A stretch of DNA of 64,000 nucleotides from Hyphomicrobium_A sp963722495 (lineage in GTDB: Bacteria; Pseudomonadota; Alphaproteobacteria; Rhizobiales; Hyphomicrobiaceae), in contig CAVRND010000007.1 in NCBI GenBank assembly GCA_963722495.1, forward strand, positions 62,001 through 126,000, given 5' to 3'. The position numbers were made by a program, and so were the translations under genes. The notes under the pieces were generated by a model. It searched no databases. It was given only the letters and a program-made list of their open reading frames with translations, and had not been told where the DNA came from. This document shows, one piece after another, positions 1 to 8,815 of the stretch (the first letter of the stretch is position 1; every line of letters begins with the position of its first letter).

Positions 1-99
1 ATGCTCGCCGACTGGAAGCCGGACGAGCATCCCGAAGTGGTGCAGATGATGCGCAAGCTGGCGCAGTCGTTTGCCAGCTCACCGCCGGCGCGTCCTTAA
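1..99 (+). CDS. C-terminal fragment of an unidentified protein
   Basis: An open frame enters at the first base and ends at TAA (97-99), leaving 32 residues beginning MLADWKPDEHPEVVQMMRKL. The tail is helical and charged and could be the end of a MarR-type regulator or a transporter, but it is too short to assign. The true start lies outside the window, so the ATG at base 1 need not be the initiator. Confidence 0.4.
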   Translation: MLADWKPDEHPEVVQMMRKLAQSFASSPPARP

Positions 100-120
100 C
101 GCGCCGTTACCGAGTCTTGC

Positions 121-498
121 TCAGCCTTTATTCTTCTTGCCGGATCCCTTGCCGTTCACCGTCAGGTGAACCTTCTGCAAGCCCGAGAAGCCGAGCGCGC
201 TGGCGGCGCCCTTCGAGAGGTCGATGATGCGCCCTTTGATGAACGGGCCGCGGTCGACGATGGTCACGACGATCGAGCGGCCGTTGCGGGGGTTATGCAC
301 GCGGACTTTGGTTCCGAAGGGCAGCGTGCGATGCGCGGCGACCATGGCGCCGGAGCTGTAGGAGCGGCCGCTGGCGGTGACCGAAAGGTCTGAATAGTGG
401 GAAGCTACACCGCTCTGTGCGGAGGCGGCGAAGGGGAGCAGCGCGGTGGCTGCGGCGGCGAGGGTGAGGGAGGCGACGAGGGTTTTGAGGGCTTGCAT
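121..498 (-). CDS. RlpA-like secreted double-psi beta-barrel protein
   Basis: The 125-residue product has a Sec signal peptide (about 1-27, ending ASA) followed by a single double-psi beta-barrel domain. It shows the RlpA-family pattern: SGVASHYSD near residue 29, AHRTLPFGTKVRVHN near 55-69, and DRGPFIKGRIIDLSKGAA near 82-99. RlpA proteins act in the periplasm on denuded peptidoglycan at the septum, but this one is short and lacks a SPOR domain, so septal targeting is not supported. The start is backed by a strong GGTGGAG ribosome-binding site about 6 bases upstream. Catalytic activity is inferred from family only. Confidence 0.85.
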   Translation of the reverse strand: MQALKTLVASLTLAAAATALLPFAASAQSGVASHYSDLSVTASGRSYSSGAMVAAHRTLPFGTKVRVHNPRNGRSIVVTIVDRGPFIKGRIIDLSKGAASALGFSGLQKVHLTVNGKGSGKKNKG

Positions 499-790
499 GA
501 GTACTCCACCTTGTTGACTTCAAGGGCTCTTTTGCATGCTCAACTCGAATGGGGAATGTTGCGTTCATTCAAAGAGTTGCAATGGTCAGACATAAGTAAT
601 TTGTTAACTATTGGCGGTCCCGCAGGCAGGCGAGTTTGCTGTGAGTGTCCGGGCGAACACGCAACAATTTGTCGCCATCCGTTAACCGCGAAATGCCGGT
701 TGCGAACGAGGGATTCCGAGCGGAGCTGCAAGCTCGGGCTGCGTCAGGTCGCCGATAACCCGCTTCGCCCGACGCCCGATTTGGTCCGGA
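499..790. other. Intergenic region upstream of rlpA-like gene, no gene seen
   Basis: About 290 bases between two genes on the minus strand. It is more AT-rich than its surroundings (for example around 590-615 and 660-690) and holds two TTAAC half-sites (604-608 and 682-686), which resemble CtrA half-sites but lack the full TTAA-N7-TTAA spacing. It probably carries the promoter of the RlpA-like gene. I see no terminator hairpin and no supported coding frame. Confidence 0.4.
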
Positions 791-1096
791 TCAGGGGCCT
801 TTGCGCCGGCGCGTCGCACGGCCGCCGTTCGGATCGTTGGCGGGAATTTGCCGCGTACTCTGGCGTAGCGCGTCCTTCAGGCTCGTCGGGCGTCCGTGCT
901 TCTTGAGCAGATCGCGGAAGGCCTCATCGGCTAGCTCCTGCAGATCCTTCATGGAGTCACGCGCCAGCAGCTCCAGCGCCTGCAGGGTCGTGGGATCGAA
1001 TTCGATCAGCTTGCGCGGGCCATTGTCCTCGCGCACCGCAGTGCCGGTGAGACGGGCCGGACGCGTCGGCTTCTTGGCGGCGGGCTTCTTCGCCAT
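791..1096 (-). CDS. Small basic protein next to Ku, possible ribbon-helix-helix type
   Basis: A 101-residue protein with a Lys/Pro/Ala-rich basic start (MAKKPAAKKPTRPARL) and a basic tail (RRRKG). The middle (about 30-75) is predicted helical: a beta-like stretch RKLIEFDPTTLQALELLARD, then LQELADEAFRDLLKKHG, which resembles ribbon-helix-helix proteins. It lies about 40 bases downstream of ku on the same strand, so co-transcription is likely. Its function is unknown; a DNA-binding role or a role with Ku is inference only. Confidence 0.6.
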   Translation of the reverse strand: MAKKPAAKKPTRPARLTGTAVREDNGPRKLIEFDPTTLQALELLARDSMKDLQELADEAFRDLLKKHGRPTSLKDALRQSTRQIPANDPNGGRATRRRKGP

Positions 1097-1134
1097 CGCA
1101 AGCCTCTCCAGGAACGCCCCCGACTAGCGCGCCG

Positions 1135-1992
1135 TCACGCCCGCTTCTTGGCGCCGCGGCGGGCGGCCGGGGCGCGCCGGCTGGCTGCGCGTGCGGGTTT
1201 CGCCTTGCCGCTGCCCTCGCCGATCGACTTCTTCAGCGCCGCCATGAGATCGATGACCTTGGCGCCGCCAGGGGCCGCTTCCTCGTGCGGGGCTTTGATC
1301 TTGTGGCCCTTCAGCTTCTTGTTCACCAGCTCGCGCAGTGCCGTCGCGTAGTGGTCCTCGAACTGGTCGGGCGTGAACTTGCCAGCCTTGCGCTCGATCA
1401 GCTCGACGGCAAGGTCGACCATCTCCTTGTCGGGCTTGCCGGTCGGCACCTCGTCGAAGAACTGGTCGGGCTCTTTCAGCTCCTCGGCGTAACGCAGCAT
1501 TTCCATCAGCAGTCCGTCGCCGAGCGCGGTGATGGCGACCAGCCATTCGCGGCCGCCGATGGTCAGCTGCGCGAGGCCGGCCTTGCCGGTTTTCTTCAGG
1601 GCTTCGCGGATGACGACGTAGCCTTCGCCGGAATGCTTATCGGCCGGGGCGATGAAATAAGGGCGCTCGAAATAGCGCGGGTCGATCTCCGCTTCGTCGA
1701 CGAACTTCACGAGGTCGATGGTTTTCTTGCTCTCGAGCTTGACCGCCTCGATCTCGTCGGGCTCCAGCGTGACGTAGGTGTCGCTGTCGACCTCGTAGCC
1801 CTTGACGATGTCGGAGCTCTTCACCTCGCCGATGCCCTGCACCGTCTTGGTGTAGTTGATGCGCCGGCCGGAGGGCTTGTGGATCTGCCGGAAGGAGATC
1901 TCCGACTTGGTTTCCACCGCGTTGTAGAGTTCGACGGCGATCGAGACGAGGGAGAGGCGCAGGAAGCCCTTCCAGTAAGCACGCGCGGCCAT
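1135..1992 (-). CDS. ku: Bacterial Ku, DNA end-binding protein of non-homologous end joining
   Basis: A 285-residue protein with the bacterial Ku core: start MAARAYWKGFLRLSLVSIAV, then EISFRQIHKPSGRRINYTK and the DIVKGYEVD segment. Ku homodimers thread onto double-strand DNA ends and recruit LigD. The C-terminal tail after about residue 250 is rich in Lys, Arg and Ala, as in many bacterial Ku proteins, where it aids DNA binding and ligase recruitment. I chose the ATG at 1992 because it gives the usual Ku N-terminus; the frame stays open further upstream with no family similarity. No LigD gene lies in the window. Confidence 0.93.
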   Translation of the reverse strand: MAARAYWKGFLRLSLVSIAVELYNAVETKSEISFRQIHKPSGRRINYTKTVQGIGEVKSSDIVKGYEVDSDTYVTLEPDEIEAVKLESKKTIDLVKFVDEAEIDPRYFERPYFIAPADKHSGEGYVVIREALKKTGKAGLAQLTIGGREWLVAITALGDGLLMEMLRYAEELKEPDQFFDEVPTGKPDKEMVDLAVELIERKAGKFTPDQFEDHYATALRELVNKKLKGHKIKAPHEEAAPGGAKVIDLMAALKKSIGEGSGKAKPARAASRRAPAARRGAKKRA

Positions 1993-2080
1993 TGTATGCT
2001 CCGCAACTCTTGGGGGATGCAGCCTCCACCTTAGGACGCCAATGATAACAAAAAAGTTCCTGTTCCGGTAGGAAAGCTCC

Positions 2081-2575
2081 GTGGACCCGCAATTGTTGAT
2101 CCGCCCTGCGAGCGCGGCCGACCGTCCGGCCATCTGGGCCATCCTCGAGCCGACCATCCGTGCCGGCGAGACCTACGCCCTGCCGGCCGACATGGGTGAG
2201 GCGGACGCCATCGCTTATTGGATGGGGCCTGGCCGAGCGGTCTTCGTTGGCGAGGCGGACGGCCGCGTCGTCGGCACCTACGTCCTGCGCGCCAACCAGC
2301 TGGGCGGGGGCGACCACATCGCCAATTGCGCTTACATAACCGATACGGCGCTGCGCGGCCGCGGTGTCGCCCGCCGGCTCGCCGAGCACTCCCTAGAGGA
2401 GGCGCGCCGTCGCGGCTTCTTGGCGATGCAATTCAACTTCGTGGTCGCATCGAACGAGAGCGCCGTCCACCTTTGGCAAAGCCTCGGCTTCGTGACCGTC
2501 GGGCGCCTGCCGGGCGCCTTCCGGCACCCGCACCTGGGCCTGGTCGACGCCCTCGTCATGTTCCGGAAGCTGTAA
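2081..2575 (+). CDS. GNAT family N-acetyltransferase
   Basis: A 164-residue single-domain acetyltransferase with a GTG start preceded by GGAAAG. The acetyl-CoA-binding loop is ALRGRGVARRLAEH (about 91-104), the R/Q-x-x-G-x-G/A motif of the fold. The C-terminal part (FNFVVASNESAVHLWQSLGF) is the usual GNAT motif B region, and the overall pattern resembles phosphinothricin-type or YhhY-type acetyltransferases. The substrate cannot be told. It diverges from ku, with 88 bases between the two starts. Confidence 0.85.
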   Translation: MDPQLLIRPASAADRPAIWAILEPTIRAGETYALPADMGEADAIAYWMGPGRAVFVGEADGRVVGTYVLRANQLGGGDHIANCAYITDTALRGRGVARRLAEHSLEEARRRGFLAMQFNFVVASNESAVHLWQSLGFVTVGRLPGAFRHPHLGLVDALVMFRKL

Positions 2576-2596
2576 TGGTCAGTCGCTCTAACAACC

Positions 2597-2733
2597 ATCA
2601 TCCCGGCGCAGGCCGGGATCCACGCCAGTGTCCAGGCTTGAGGCGATTCCGGGTTTCGGGCCGCTGCACCTCATTCCCTTTCAGGGGGCAGTTTGCTGAA
2701 GCTTGCCGTGGGTCTCGGCCTACGCCGGGATGA
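2597..2733. repeat. Intergenic inverted-end repeat
   Basis: A stretch of about 137 bases begins with a hairpin, ATCCCGGC-4-GCCGGGAT, and ends with the inverted counterpart GCCGGGATGAC, so the two ends are complementary. This matches the general type of intergenic palindromic repeat common in Hyphomicrobiales. No coding frame in it is convincing, and the rest of 2734-2918 holds nothing I can identify. Confidence 0.6.
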
Positions 2734-2918
2734 CGGGATGCGGGCGGGGTGCGACGAAGCCCTCTCATATGACGCCTTCGCTGGCGCGCATTGGCGGACC
2801 GGCGTGGCATTGCAGTCACCCTTAGTTAAGTGAGCGTTGTTACTTTCTCTAAATGAGGCGGGCCCGGGGGGAGTTTGCAGTGTTCCGCGGTCCTCATCTG
2901 GATCAACGAGGAAGACCA

Positions 2919-3182
2919 ATGCGGACCACTATTGCTCTGGGCGCGGCCGCCGTTGCGGCGCTGACTGCGCTCGCCGTTCCCCAATCGCCCGCCCAGGCCG
3001 AATTCTATCGCACGCCGGGTGGCGAGGTGAAGTATCGCTACCGCGATCCGAACGCCAACGGCGTCAACTATTTCTACTATCGCGGCTACGCCTACCCGTA
3101 CGTTTCGGGCCTGGCCTATCGCGAGCGCACCGGCGAACTACTGCCGACCGACGTCCCGCACCGCGAGCGCGTGCGGCGCTAA
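2919..3182 (+). CDS. Small secreted protein of unknown function
   Basis: An 87-residue protein preceded by ACGAGGAAGACC, a good ribosome-binding site that decides the ATG at 2919 over an in-frame start further upstream. It has a signal peptide (about 1-27, ending AQA), then a Tyr/Arg-rich mature part (YRTPGGEVKYRYRDPNANG, YFYYRGYAYPYVSG). The mature part resembles small periplasmic proteins of unknown function seen in this order. It is convergent with the monooxygenase gene, with only 24 bases between the stops. Confidence 0.7.
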   Translation: MRTTIALGAAAVAALTALAVPQSPAQAEFYRTPGGEVKYRYRDPNANGVNYFYYRGYAYPYVSGLAYRERTGELLPTDVPHRERVRR

Positions 3183-3206
3183 GCGTCCTCGTCGAAGAAT
3201 TGGATC

Positions 3207-4565
3207 TCAGCCGTTGGCGACGCTGACGGCGACAGCATCGTCTTGCCTGTCGTCGGCGTAAAGCGAAGGGTCGAACGGCGGACGCGGTTGGGTCTCGGCG
3301 AGGATGCGCGCGCGCCGCTTCAGCAGCGGCAGCACCTTGTGTGCGATCCAGATCACGCGCCGGGTCGACGCCGGGTCGACGAGGTGCGTCGACGGCACCT
3401 TCAATCCGCGCCACTTGAGGACGTAGCCGATCGGCAGCTCGATCTCATCCTGCATGGCGATCATCTCGGCATAGAGCTTTGCCGCCGGCGAGATGATGGC
3501 GCCGAAGCCGTTGCGCGGCTGCGCCCAGCCGACGATGTAGAGGTTCTTCACCGCATCGGGGAAGGCGCCGCCGTACACCTGCACGATGTCGTTCTCGACC
3601 TGCACGAGACCCTTAGGCAGGAACGGGATCGAATTGTTGAACCCGGTCGCGGCGACGATGAGGTCGTACTCGCCGACGCTGCCGTCGGTGAAATGCACCT
3701 TCGTGCCTGAAAGGCGCGCGATGTCGGGGCGCGGTTTGATGCGGCCCTGGCGCAAATAGTTGAGCACGTCGGTGCCGAAGGCCGGATGGCGCTCGAACAG
3801 CTTGTGGTTCGGCTTCTGCAAGCCGTACTTGCGATAATCGCCGATGAAGACGCGCACCAGCGCCCGCAACACCAACCGCTGCAGGAACACCGGCAAGCCC
3901 CAGATCGGCAGGTCCGTCAGCGGCTTGCCGAACGCGATCTTGGGCAGGAACCAGTAGCCCGAGCGCAGGCTCAAATCGCATGACGCGCCGACGCGTCCCG
4001 CCTCGCAGGCGATATCGCAGCCCGAATTGCCGCCGCCGACGACGAGCACGCGCTTGCCGTGCAGCTGCTTGGGATCCTTGTAGTCCTTCGAATGGATGAG
4101 CGTGCCGGTGAAGCGGCCGGGATATCGCGGCAGGCGCTTGTCCCAGTGGTGGCCGTTGCAGACGACGACGCCCTTGTAGGTGCGCTCCTCGCCGTTATCG
4201 AACGTCACCCGCCAGCTTTCATCGGCCAACGGTACGGCCCGCTCCACCTTTCGGCCTGCCTCGAGCGTGTCGGCGAGACCGCGATCGTGCGCGAAGCTTT
4301 CGAGATAGCGCAGCATCTGCGAGCTGCTCGGGAAATCGGGGTAGTGCGCCGGCATCGGATAGTCGGTGAAGCCGGTCGACTTCTTGGAGGAGACGATGTG
4401 GACGCCTTGGTAGACGCCGTTGCGCCACAGCCCGCCGACGCCGTCAGCGGCATCGACCTGATCGAACGCGACGCCTCGCTGCTTCAATGCGTCGGCCATC
4501 GCCAAGCCGACGGGGCCAGCGCCGATAACAAGCAGGCGATCGGCTCTCGACCAGGTGCGACGCAT
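3207..4565 (-). CDS. Flavin-containing monooxygenase
   Basis: A 452-residue FAD/NADPH enzyme. An N-terminal FAD-binding Rossmann motif (LLVIGAGPVGLAMADAL, about 10-26), a second NADPH-binding motif (VLVVGGGNSGCDIA, about 165-178) and the intervening RFTGTLIHSKDYKD segment, which fits the FMO fingerprint F-x-G-x-x-x-H, are all present. A late VAATGFNNSIPF corresponds to the ATG-type motif of the family. Such enzymes oxygenate nucleophilic N or S atoms or act as Baeyer-Villiger enzymes; the substrate cannot be told. The ATG at 4565 places the Rossmann motif close to the N-terminus; the frame stays open upstream without similarity. Confidence 0.9.
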   Translation of the reverse strand: MRRTWSRADRLLVIGAGPVGLAMADALKQRGVAFDQVDAADGVGGLWRNGVYQGVHIVSSKKSTGFTDYPMPAHYPDFPSSSQMLRYLESFAHDRGLADTLEAGRKVERAVPLADESWRVTFDNGEERTYKGVVVCNGHHWDKRLPRYPGRFTGTLIHSKDYKDPKQLHGKRVLVVGGGNSGCDIACEAGRVGASCDLSLRSGYWFLPKIAFGKPLTDLPIWGLPVFLQRLVLRALVRVFIGDYRKYGLQKPNHKLFERHPAFGTDVLNYLRQGRIKPRPDIARLSGTKVHFTDGSVGEYDLIVAATGFNNSIPFLPKGLVQVENDIVQVYGGAFPDAVKNLYIVGWAQPRNGFGAIISPAAKLYAEMIAMQDEIELPIGYVLKWRGLKVPSTHLVDPASTRRVIWIAHKVLPLLKRRARILAETQPRPPFDPSLYADDRQDDAVAVSVANG

Positions 4566-4758
4566 GCCCCGCCCAATGAATAAGCTTATGAATGGACCTT
4601 GGCTTAGACCCAGAAACCCTGGCCGTCCACTGCGGCTTCGCGCCTCGGATGACCTAGGTGGTGACAACGCCAACCTGGGCCTGCAGCGTTCCATCCGCGG
4701 GCGCAGGTGTCGCAAGTGCGCCCGGTCCCGACTAGGTCGGAAAAGACTAAGGCATTGT

Positions 4759-5886
4759 TTACTCAGCTGCAATTGCAGACGGCGTGCAAGATAAGCCCAG
4801 CTGGCGCTTGGCCTCGTCACGCAGCAGGTCGATTGGCTTCAGCTTTCCGTCAGCCTCGAAGTGCCAATAGGTCCAACCGTTGCACGCGGACTTTCCTTGT
4901 ACGATAGCGCCCAATCGGTGGATCGAGCCTTGGTTACCGTCCCAGGTCAGCGAGCCGTCGGCTTTCACCTCGGCGCGGATGCGCGCACGCGAATCGAGCA
5001 GCGTCGTACCTGGCTCCAGCAAACGCATTTCGACAATGGTGCCGAACGGAACGCGCGGCTCGGTGCGCTTGGAGCGCACCGTATCCAATGCCGACAAAGG
5101 AAGCGGCTGCACCCGGGCAATCCGCTCCTCGGCCGCCTTGGCGTAATCGGCGTCGCGCTCGATGCCGATGAAGCGGCGGCCGAGCTGCTTGGCGACAGCG
5201 CCCGTCGTGCCGGTGCCGAAGAAGGGATCGAGCACGATATCACCGGGCTTCGAGGAGGCGAGCAGCACGCGCTGCAACAGCGCTTCCGGCTTCTGCGTTG
5301 GATGCGCCTTGCGCCCGCCGTCATCCTTCAGGCGCTCTGGCCCCGAGCAAATCGGGAACAGCCAATCGGAGCGCATCTGCAGGTCGTCGTTCATCGCCTT
5401 GAGGCTCTCGTAGTTGAACGTCGCGCGTGCGCGCTGATCGCGCGCCGCCCAGATCAGCGTCTCGTGCGCGTTGGTAAAGCGCTTGCCGCGGAAGTTCGGC
5501 ATCGGGTTCACCTTGCGCCAGATGACGTCGTTCTGGATCCAGAAGCCGAGGTCCTGCAGCGTGACGCCGAGGCGGAAGATGTTGTGATAGGAGCCGATGA
5601 CCCAGATGGCGCCGTCCGGCTTCAGGATGCGACGGCATTCGGTGAGCCAGGCGCGCGAGAACGCGTCGTACTCCGCGAAGCTGGCGAACTTGTCCCAATC
5701 GTCGTCGACGCCGTCGACGCGCGTATTGTTCGGCCGCATCAGGTCGGAGGCGAGCTGCAGATTGTAGGGCGGGTCGGCGAAGACGAGATCGACGGAATGG
5801 TCGGGCAGCTTCTTCAGAGCCGCGATGCAGTCACCGACGATGACGCGATTGGCCGATGCGACCTGGGCGGGACGACGCAGAACCAT
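4759..5886 (-). CDS. ccrM: CcrM, cell-cycle GANTC adenine DNA methyltransferase
   Basis: A 375-residue beta-class N6-adenine methyltransferase. The catalytic motif IV DPPYNLQL (about 39-46) precedes the SAM-binding motif DPFFGTGTTGAVA (about 210-222), the order expected for the beta class, with HPTQKP just before the latter. The C-terminal 90 residues (from about 280) match the CcrM-specific extension that helps recognise hemimethylated GANTC. CcrM methylates GANTC after replication and times gene expression in alphaproteobacteria. It lies downstream of rnhB on the same strand. The ATG at 5886 begins MVLRRPAQVASANRVIVGDC, the usual family start. Confidence 0.95.
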   Translation of the reverse strand: MVLRRPAQVASANRVIVGDCIAALKKLPDHSVDLVFADPPYNLQLASDLMRPNNTRVDGVDDDWDKFASFAEYDAFSRAWLTECRRILKPDGAIWVIGSYHNIFRLGVTLQDLGFWIQNDVIWRKVNPMPNFRGKRFTNAHETLIWAARDQRARATFNYESLKAMNDDLQMRSDWLFPICSGPERLKDDGGRKAHPTQKPEALLQRVLLASSKPGDIVLDPFFGTGTTGAVAKQLGRRFIGIERDADYAKAAEERIARVQPLPLSALDTVRSKRTEPRVPFGTIVEMRLLEPGTTLLDSRARIRAEVKADGSLTWDGNQGSIHRLGAIVQGKSACNGWTYWHFEADGKLKPIDLLRDEAKRQLGLSCTPSAIAAE

Positions 5887-6050
5887 GGGAACGCAACTCT
5901 CGCAACTGGGGGGAAGCACGCGCTTCGGCAAGCGGACAAGCCCGCCGAGCGCGTGGATTCTAGCGGTGCGGGGAGTCCGTTGGCCAGCGATTTATCGGTT
6001 GCCGATGCAGAGGTGAGTCCTGCCAATGGCTTGGCGCCGTTAGCGGAATC
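5887..6050 (-). promoter_or_regulatory. ccrM leader with four GANTC sites
   Basis: The 163-base gap between rnhB and ccrM holds four GANTC sites, GATTC 5956-5960, GAGTC 5973-5977, GAGTC 6015-6019 and GAATC 6046-6050, all within 95 bases. About 0.4 would be expected by chance in equal base composition. In Caulobacter, methylation of GANTC sites in the ccrM leader feeds back on its own transcription, so the cluster suggests autoregulation here. I found no full CtrA box (TTAA-N7-TTAA). Confidence 0.65.
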
Positions 6051-6709
6051 TACACGACTTCCTCTTCCTCGACGATCAGGCCGAGGGCGAGCTGCACGGC
6101 GCGGAACGAGCGCCGGTGATGCACCGTCACGCCGAGGCGCTTGATGGCGTCCTGGTGCTCGGCGGTGCCGTATCCCTTATGGCGCTCGAAGCCGTAGCCG
6201 GGATGCTTGGTTGCCAGCGTCACCATCAGCCGGTCGCGCGTCACCTTGGCGATGATCGATGCGGCGGCGATCGACAGGCAGCGCGCGTCGCCTTTCACAA
6301 CGGTGCGGGAGGGACACTTCAGGTTCGGCGCGCGATTGCCGTCAATGGCGACGAGCTTAGGTGTCTGCGGTAGCTGGGCCACGGCCTGCGCCATCGCCCA
6401 CATGGTGGCGTGCAGGATGTTGAGGCGGTCGATGCGCTTCACGTCGGCGATGCCGACGCCGACGACGGCGGTCGCCATGATGCGCACGAAGAGTAACTCG
6501 CGCGCGTCCTCGTCGAGCACCTTGCTGTCGTTGATGCCGTCGGGAATGCGATCGGGGTCGAGAATGACGGCCGCCGCCACGACGGGTCCGGCGAGCGGGC
6601 CACGTCCGGCCTCATCGACGCCGGCAACCGGGCCGCCGTGCAGCTGCAGCTCCGCCGCCTCCAGCTCGAAGGTCGGCCTAGGTCGTGATTCGGCGGCAGC
6701 ATTCCCCAT
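6050..6709 (-). CDS. rnhB: Ribonuclease HII
   Basis: A 219-residue RNase HII that removes RNA from RNA-DNA hybrids, including single misincorporated ribonucleotides. The signature VAGVDEAGRGPLAGPVVAAAV (about 28-48) supplies the first acidic residues; VAIDGN (about 121-126) and SIAAASIIAKVTRDRLM (about 145-161) supply the others. The N-terminal 20 residues before the core are variable in the family. It lies upstream of ccrM on the same strand, an arrangement I recognise from other Hyphomicrobiales. Confidence 0.95.
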   Translation of the reverse strand: MGNAAAESRPRPTFELEAAELQLHGGPVAGVDEAGRGPLAGPVVAAAVILDPDRIPDGINDSKVLDEDARELLFVRIMATAVVGVGIADVKRIDRLNILHATMWAMAQAVAQLPQTPKLVAIDGNRAPNLKCPSRTVVKGDARCLSIAAASIIAKVTRDRLMVTLATKHPGYGFERHKGYGTAEHQDAIKRLGVTVHHRRSFRAVQLALGLIVEEEEVV

Positions 6710-6778
6710 AGCGGGGAAGGTTTGACCGCGTCGGCGGCGAAGTCAAAGCGCTGGGCCGAACCCGTCTGAGGAAAACCC

Positions 6779-7897
6779 TCAGAAAAGCGGCATTTGTTGC
6801 CCGGCGAGCACGGGGCGCTGGAACAGATCGGTGCGCAGGGGCTCGCGGTCGCCGTTCATGCCCAACCGCTTTACCGCCAGACGGAAGCGCATGCCGATCT
6901 GGTCGGCGTAGGGCCCGCTGCCGCGTTGGCGCAGACCGAACTCGGCCGTGTAGTCGCGCCCGCCGTGCATCGACTGCAACAGGTGGATGACGCGATCGGC
7001 GCGGTCGGGGAATTCACTCGCCAGCCATTCGCGGAACAGCACTTTGATTTCCAGCGGCAGGCGCAGCATCACGTAGCCGGCCGAACGCGCACCAGCCTCC
7101 TTCGCCGCCTCGAGAATGCGCTCGATCTCGGGATCGGTGAGGCCGGGGATGATCGGCGCCACCATCACCGTCGTCGGGATGCCGGCTTCGGCGAGTTGCC
7201 GCACGGCTTCGAGACGCTTCGCTGGCGTCGGCGCGCGCGGCTCCATCGAGCGGGCTATTTTGCCGTCGAGCGTGGTGATCGAGATGGCGGCGCGGGCGAG
7301 GCCGCGCTCCGCCATGCGCGAAAGGATGTCGATGTCGCGCGTGATCAGCGATGATTTTGTCACGATGCCGACCGGGTGCGAGGTGCGCTCCAGCACCTCC
7401 AGGATCGACCGCATAATGCGTCGCTCGCGCTCGATCGGCTGGTAGGGGTCGGTATTGGTGCCGATCGCGATGCATTCGGGCTGATAGCGGGGGTTCGAGA
7501 GCTCCTTCTCCAGCAGCTCTGCCGCGTTGGTGCGCGCGTACAGCTTGGTCTCGAAGTCGAGCCCGGCCGAATGACCGAGGAAGCAGTGCGTCGGCCGCGC
7601 GAAGCAGTAGATGCAGCCGTGCTCGCAGCCGCGGTACGGATTGATTGAGCGGTCGAACGAGATATCTGGGCTGTCGTTGCGTGTGATGATGGTGCGCGCC
7701 GGGTCGTCGAACACCGTCGTCTTGAAGGCGTCGAGATCGCCGAGGCCTTCCCAGCCGTCGTCGAACGCCTCCCGGCGCTCGCCCTCGAAGCGCCCAGTGT
7801 GGTTCGAGCGCGCCCCGCGCCCGCGCCGCCGCTCGGCTTCGACAATCCCGCCCGGCGTGGCCTCGATGCTCGAATTTTCTCTCTGCTTTTCGCGCAC
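6779..7897 (-). CDS. PA0069-type radical SAM protein
   Basis: A 372-residue radical SAM protein. The cluster motif is CEHGCIYCF (C-x3-C-x2-C, near residue 92-100), directly after SFDRSINPYRGCEHG, which is typical of the PA0069 / spore-photoproduct-lyase-like subfamily. The N-terminal 50 residues are basic and low-complexity. The barrel carries GVTKSSLITRD-like and SITTLD segments. The biological substrate of this subfamily is not established; relatives repair or modify nucleic acids. The start could be 20-30 residues further in, since the N-terminus is poorly conserved. Confidence 0.85.
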   Translation of the reverse strand: MREKQRENSSIEATPGGIVEAERRRGRGARSNHTGRFEGERREAFDDGWEGLGDLDAFKTTVFDDPARTIITRNDSPDISFDRSINPYRGCEHGCIYCFARPTHCFLGHSAGLDFETKLYARTNAAELLEKELSNPRYQPECIAIGTNTDPYQPIERERRIMRSILEVLERTSHPVGIVTKSSLITRDIDILSRMAERGLARAAISITTLDGKIARSMEPRAPTPAKRLEAVRQLAEAGIPTTVMVAPIIPGLTDPEIERILEAAKEAGARSAGYVMLRLPLEIKVLFREWLASEFPDRADRVIHLLQSMHGGRDYTAEFGLRQRGSGPYADQIGMRFRLAVKRLGMNGDREPLRTDLFQRPVLAGQQMPLF

Positions 7898-8025
7898 CGC
7901 TGGCTCCGCTTATTGCCGCGGCACCCTACCGAAGCAGAAAGAACGAAGCAAGAACAATTGCCCAGCCGGCAGGCAGCCCGGCGATTGCAGTTGTTGCCCG
8001 AGCGCGCGGCGTGCCAGAGAAACCT

Positions 8026-8725
8026 ATGATTACCGTCGTTATTCCCGCACTCAACGCCGAGGCCACGCTGCCCGCGACGCTGACGGCGCTCGTTCCGGCT
8101 GCGCTGGAGGGCCTCGTGCGGGAGGTGATCGTCGTCGACGGCGGATCAACCGACCGCACGCGTGAGATCGCCGACCAAGCCGGCGCCGAAGTGCTCGCCG
8201 CTCCGCCTAACCGCGGCGCCCAGATGCGTGCCGGCGCCAACGCTGCGCGGCATCCCTGGCTGCTGTTCATCAACGCCGATACCGTGCTCGATGCGGGCTG
8301 GGAGCGAGAGGCGGATCATTTCATGGAGCGCGTCGATTCCGGGGCCTCGCGGCACGCCGCCGCCGCCTTCCGCTTCGCACTCGACGACGACGGCATCGCT
8401 CCGCGCGCGCTCGAAGGCCTGGTGCGTCTGCGCTGCGCGACTTTGCGCCTGCCCTACGGCGACCAGGGTCTGCTCATCGGCCGCGCCTCCTACGACAAGG
8501 CGGGTGGACATCGCCCCGTGCCACTGATGGAGGATGTTCGACCTTGTGCGCCGCGTCGGGATGCGCCGCATGAAGATGCTGCGCGCCCGCGCCGTCAACA
8601 ATGCCACACCCTACCGCCGGGACGGCTACCTGCGCCGTGCGCTCGGCAACCAGGCGCAGCGCATCCTCCACACCCTGCATCTTTCGCCGGAGCGAAGCGC
8701 GCAACTTCCACGCGGCGACCACTAA
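8026..8725 (+). CDS. TIGR04283-type family 2 glycosyltransferase, one frame break
   Basis: A GT-A glycosyltransferase of about 232 residues. It begins MITVVIPALNAEATLPATL and shows the nucleotide-binding VIVVDGGSTDRT and the DxD-like LLFINADTVLD. The frame is broken near 8537: PLMEDV is followed by a shifted frame giving DLVRRVGMRRMKML. Removing one T from GATGTTCGAC restores MEDVDLVRR, the expected family motif. I treat the gene as whole. An ATG start at 8026 is preferred; a GTG 15 bases upstream (8011) is also possible. It is the first gene of a forward run opposite the radical SAM gene. Confidence 0.82.
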
Positions 8726-8815
8726 ATCGGCGCATGCCCCTCGCGCCGTCGTAATTTCGCCGCTACGTTTGGATGGCTTAGTACTGGATCAGCGCTTTTA
8801 CGGGGGTAAAAAGCT

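Noticed and set aside
4861..6144. 427-residue open frame antisense to ccrM
   Set aside because: ccrM has all catalytic motifs on the other strand and this frame resembles nothing.
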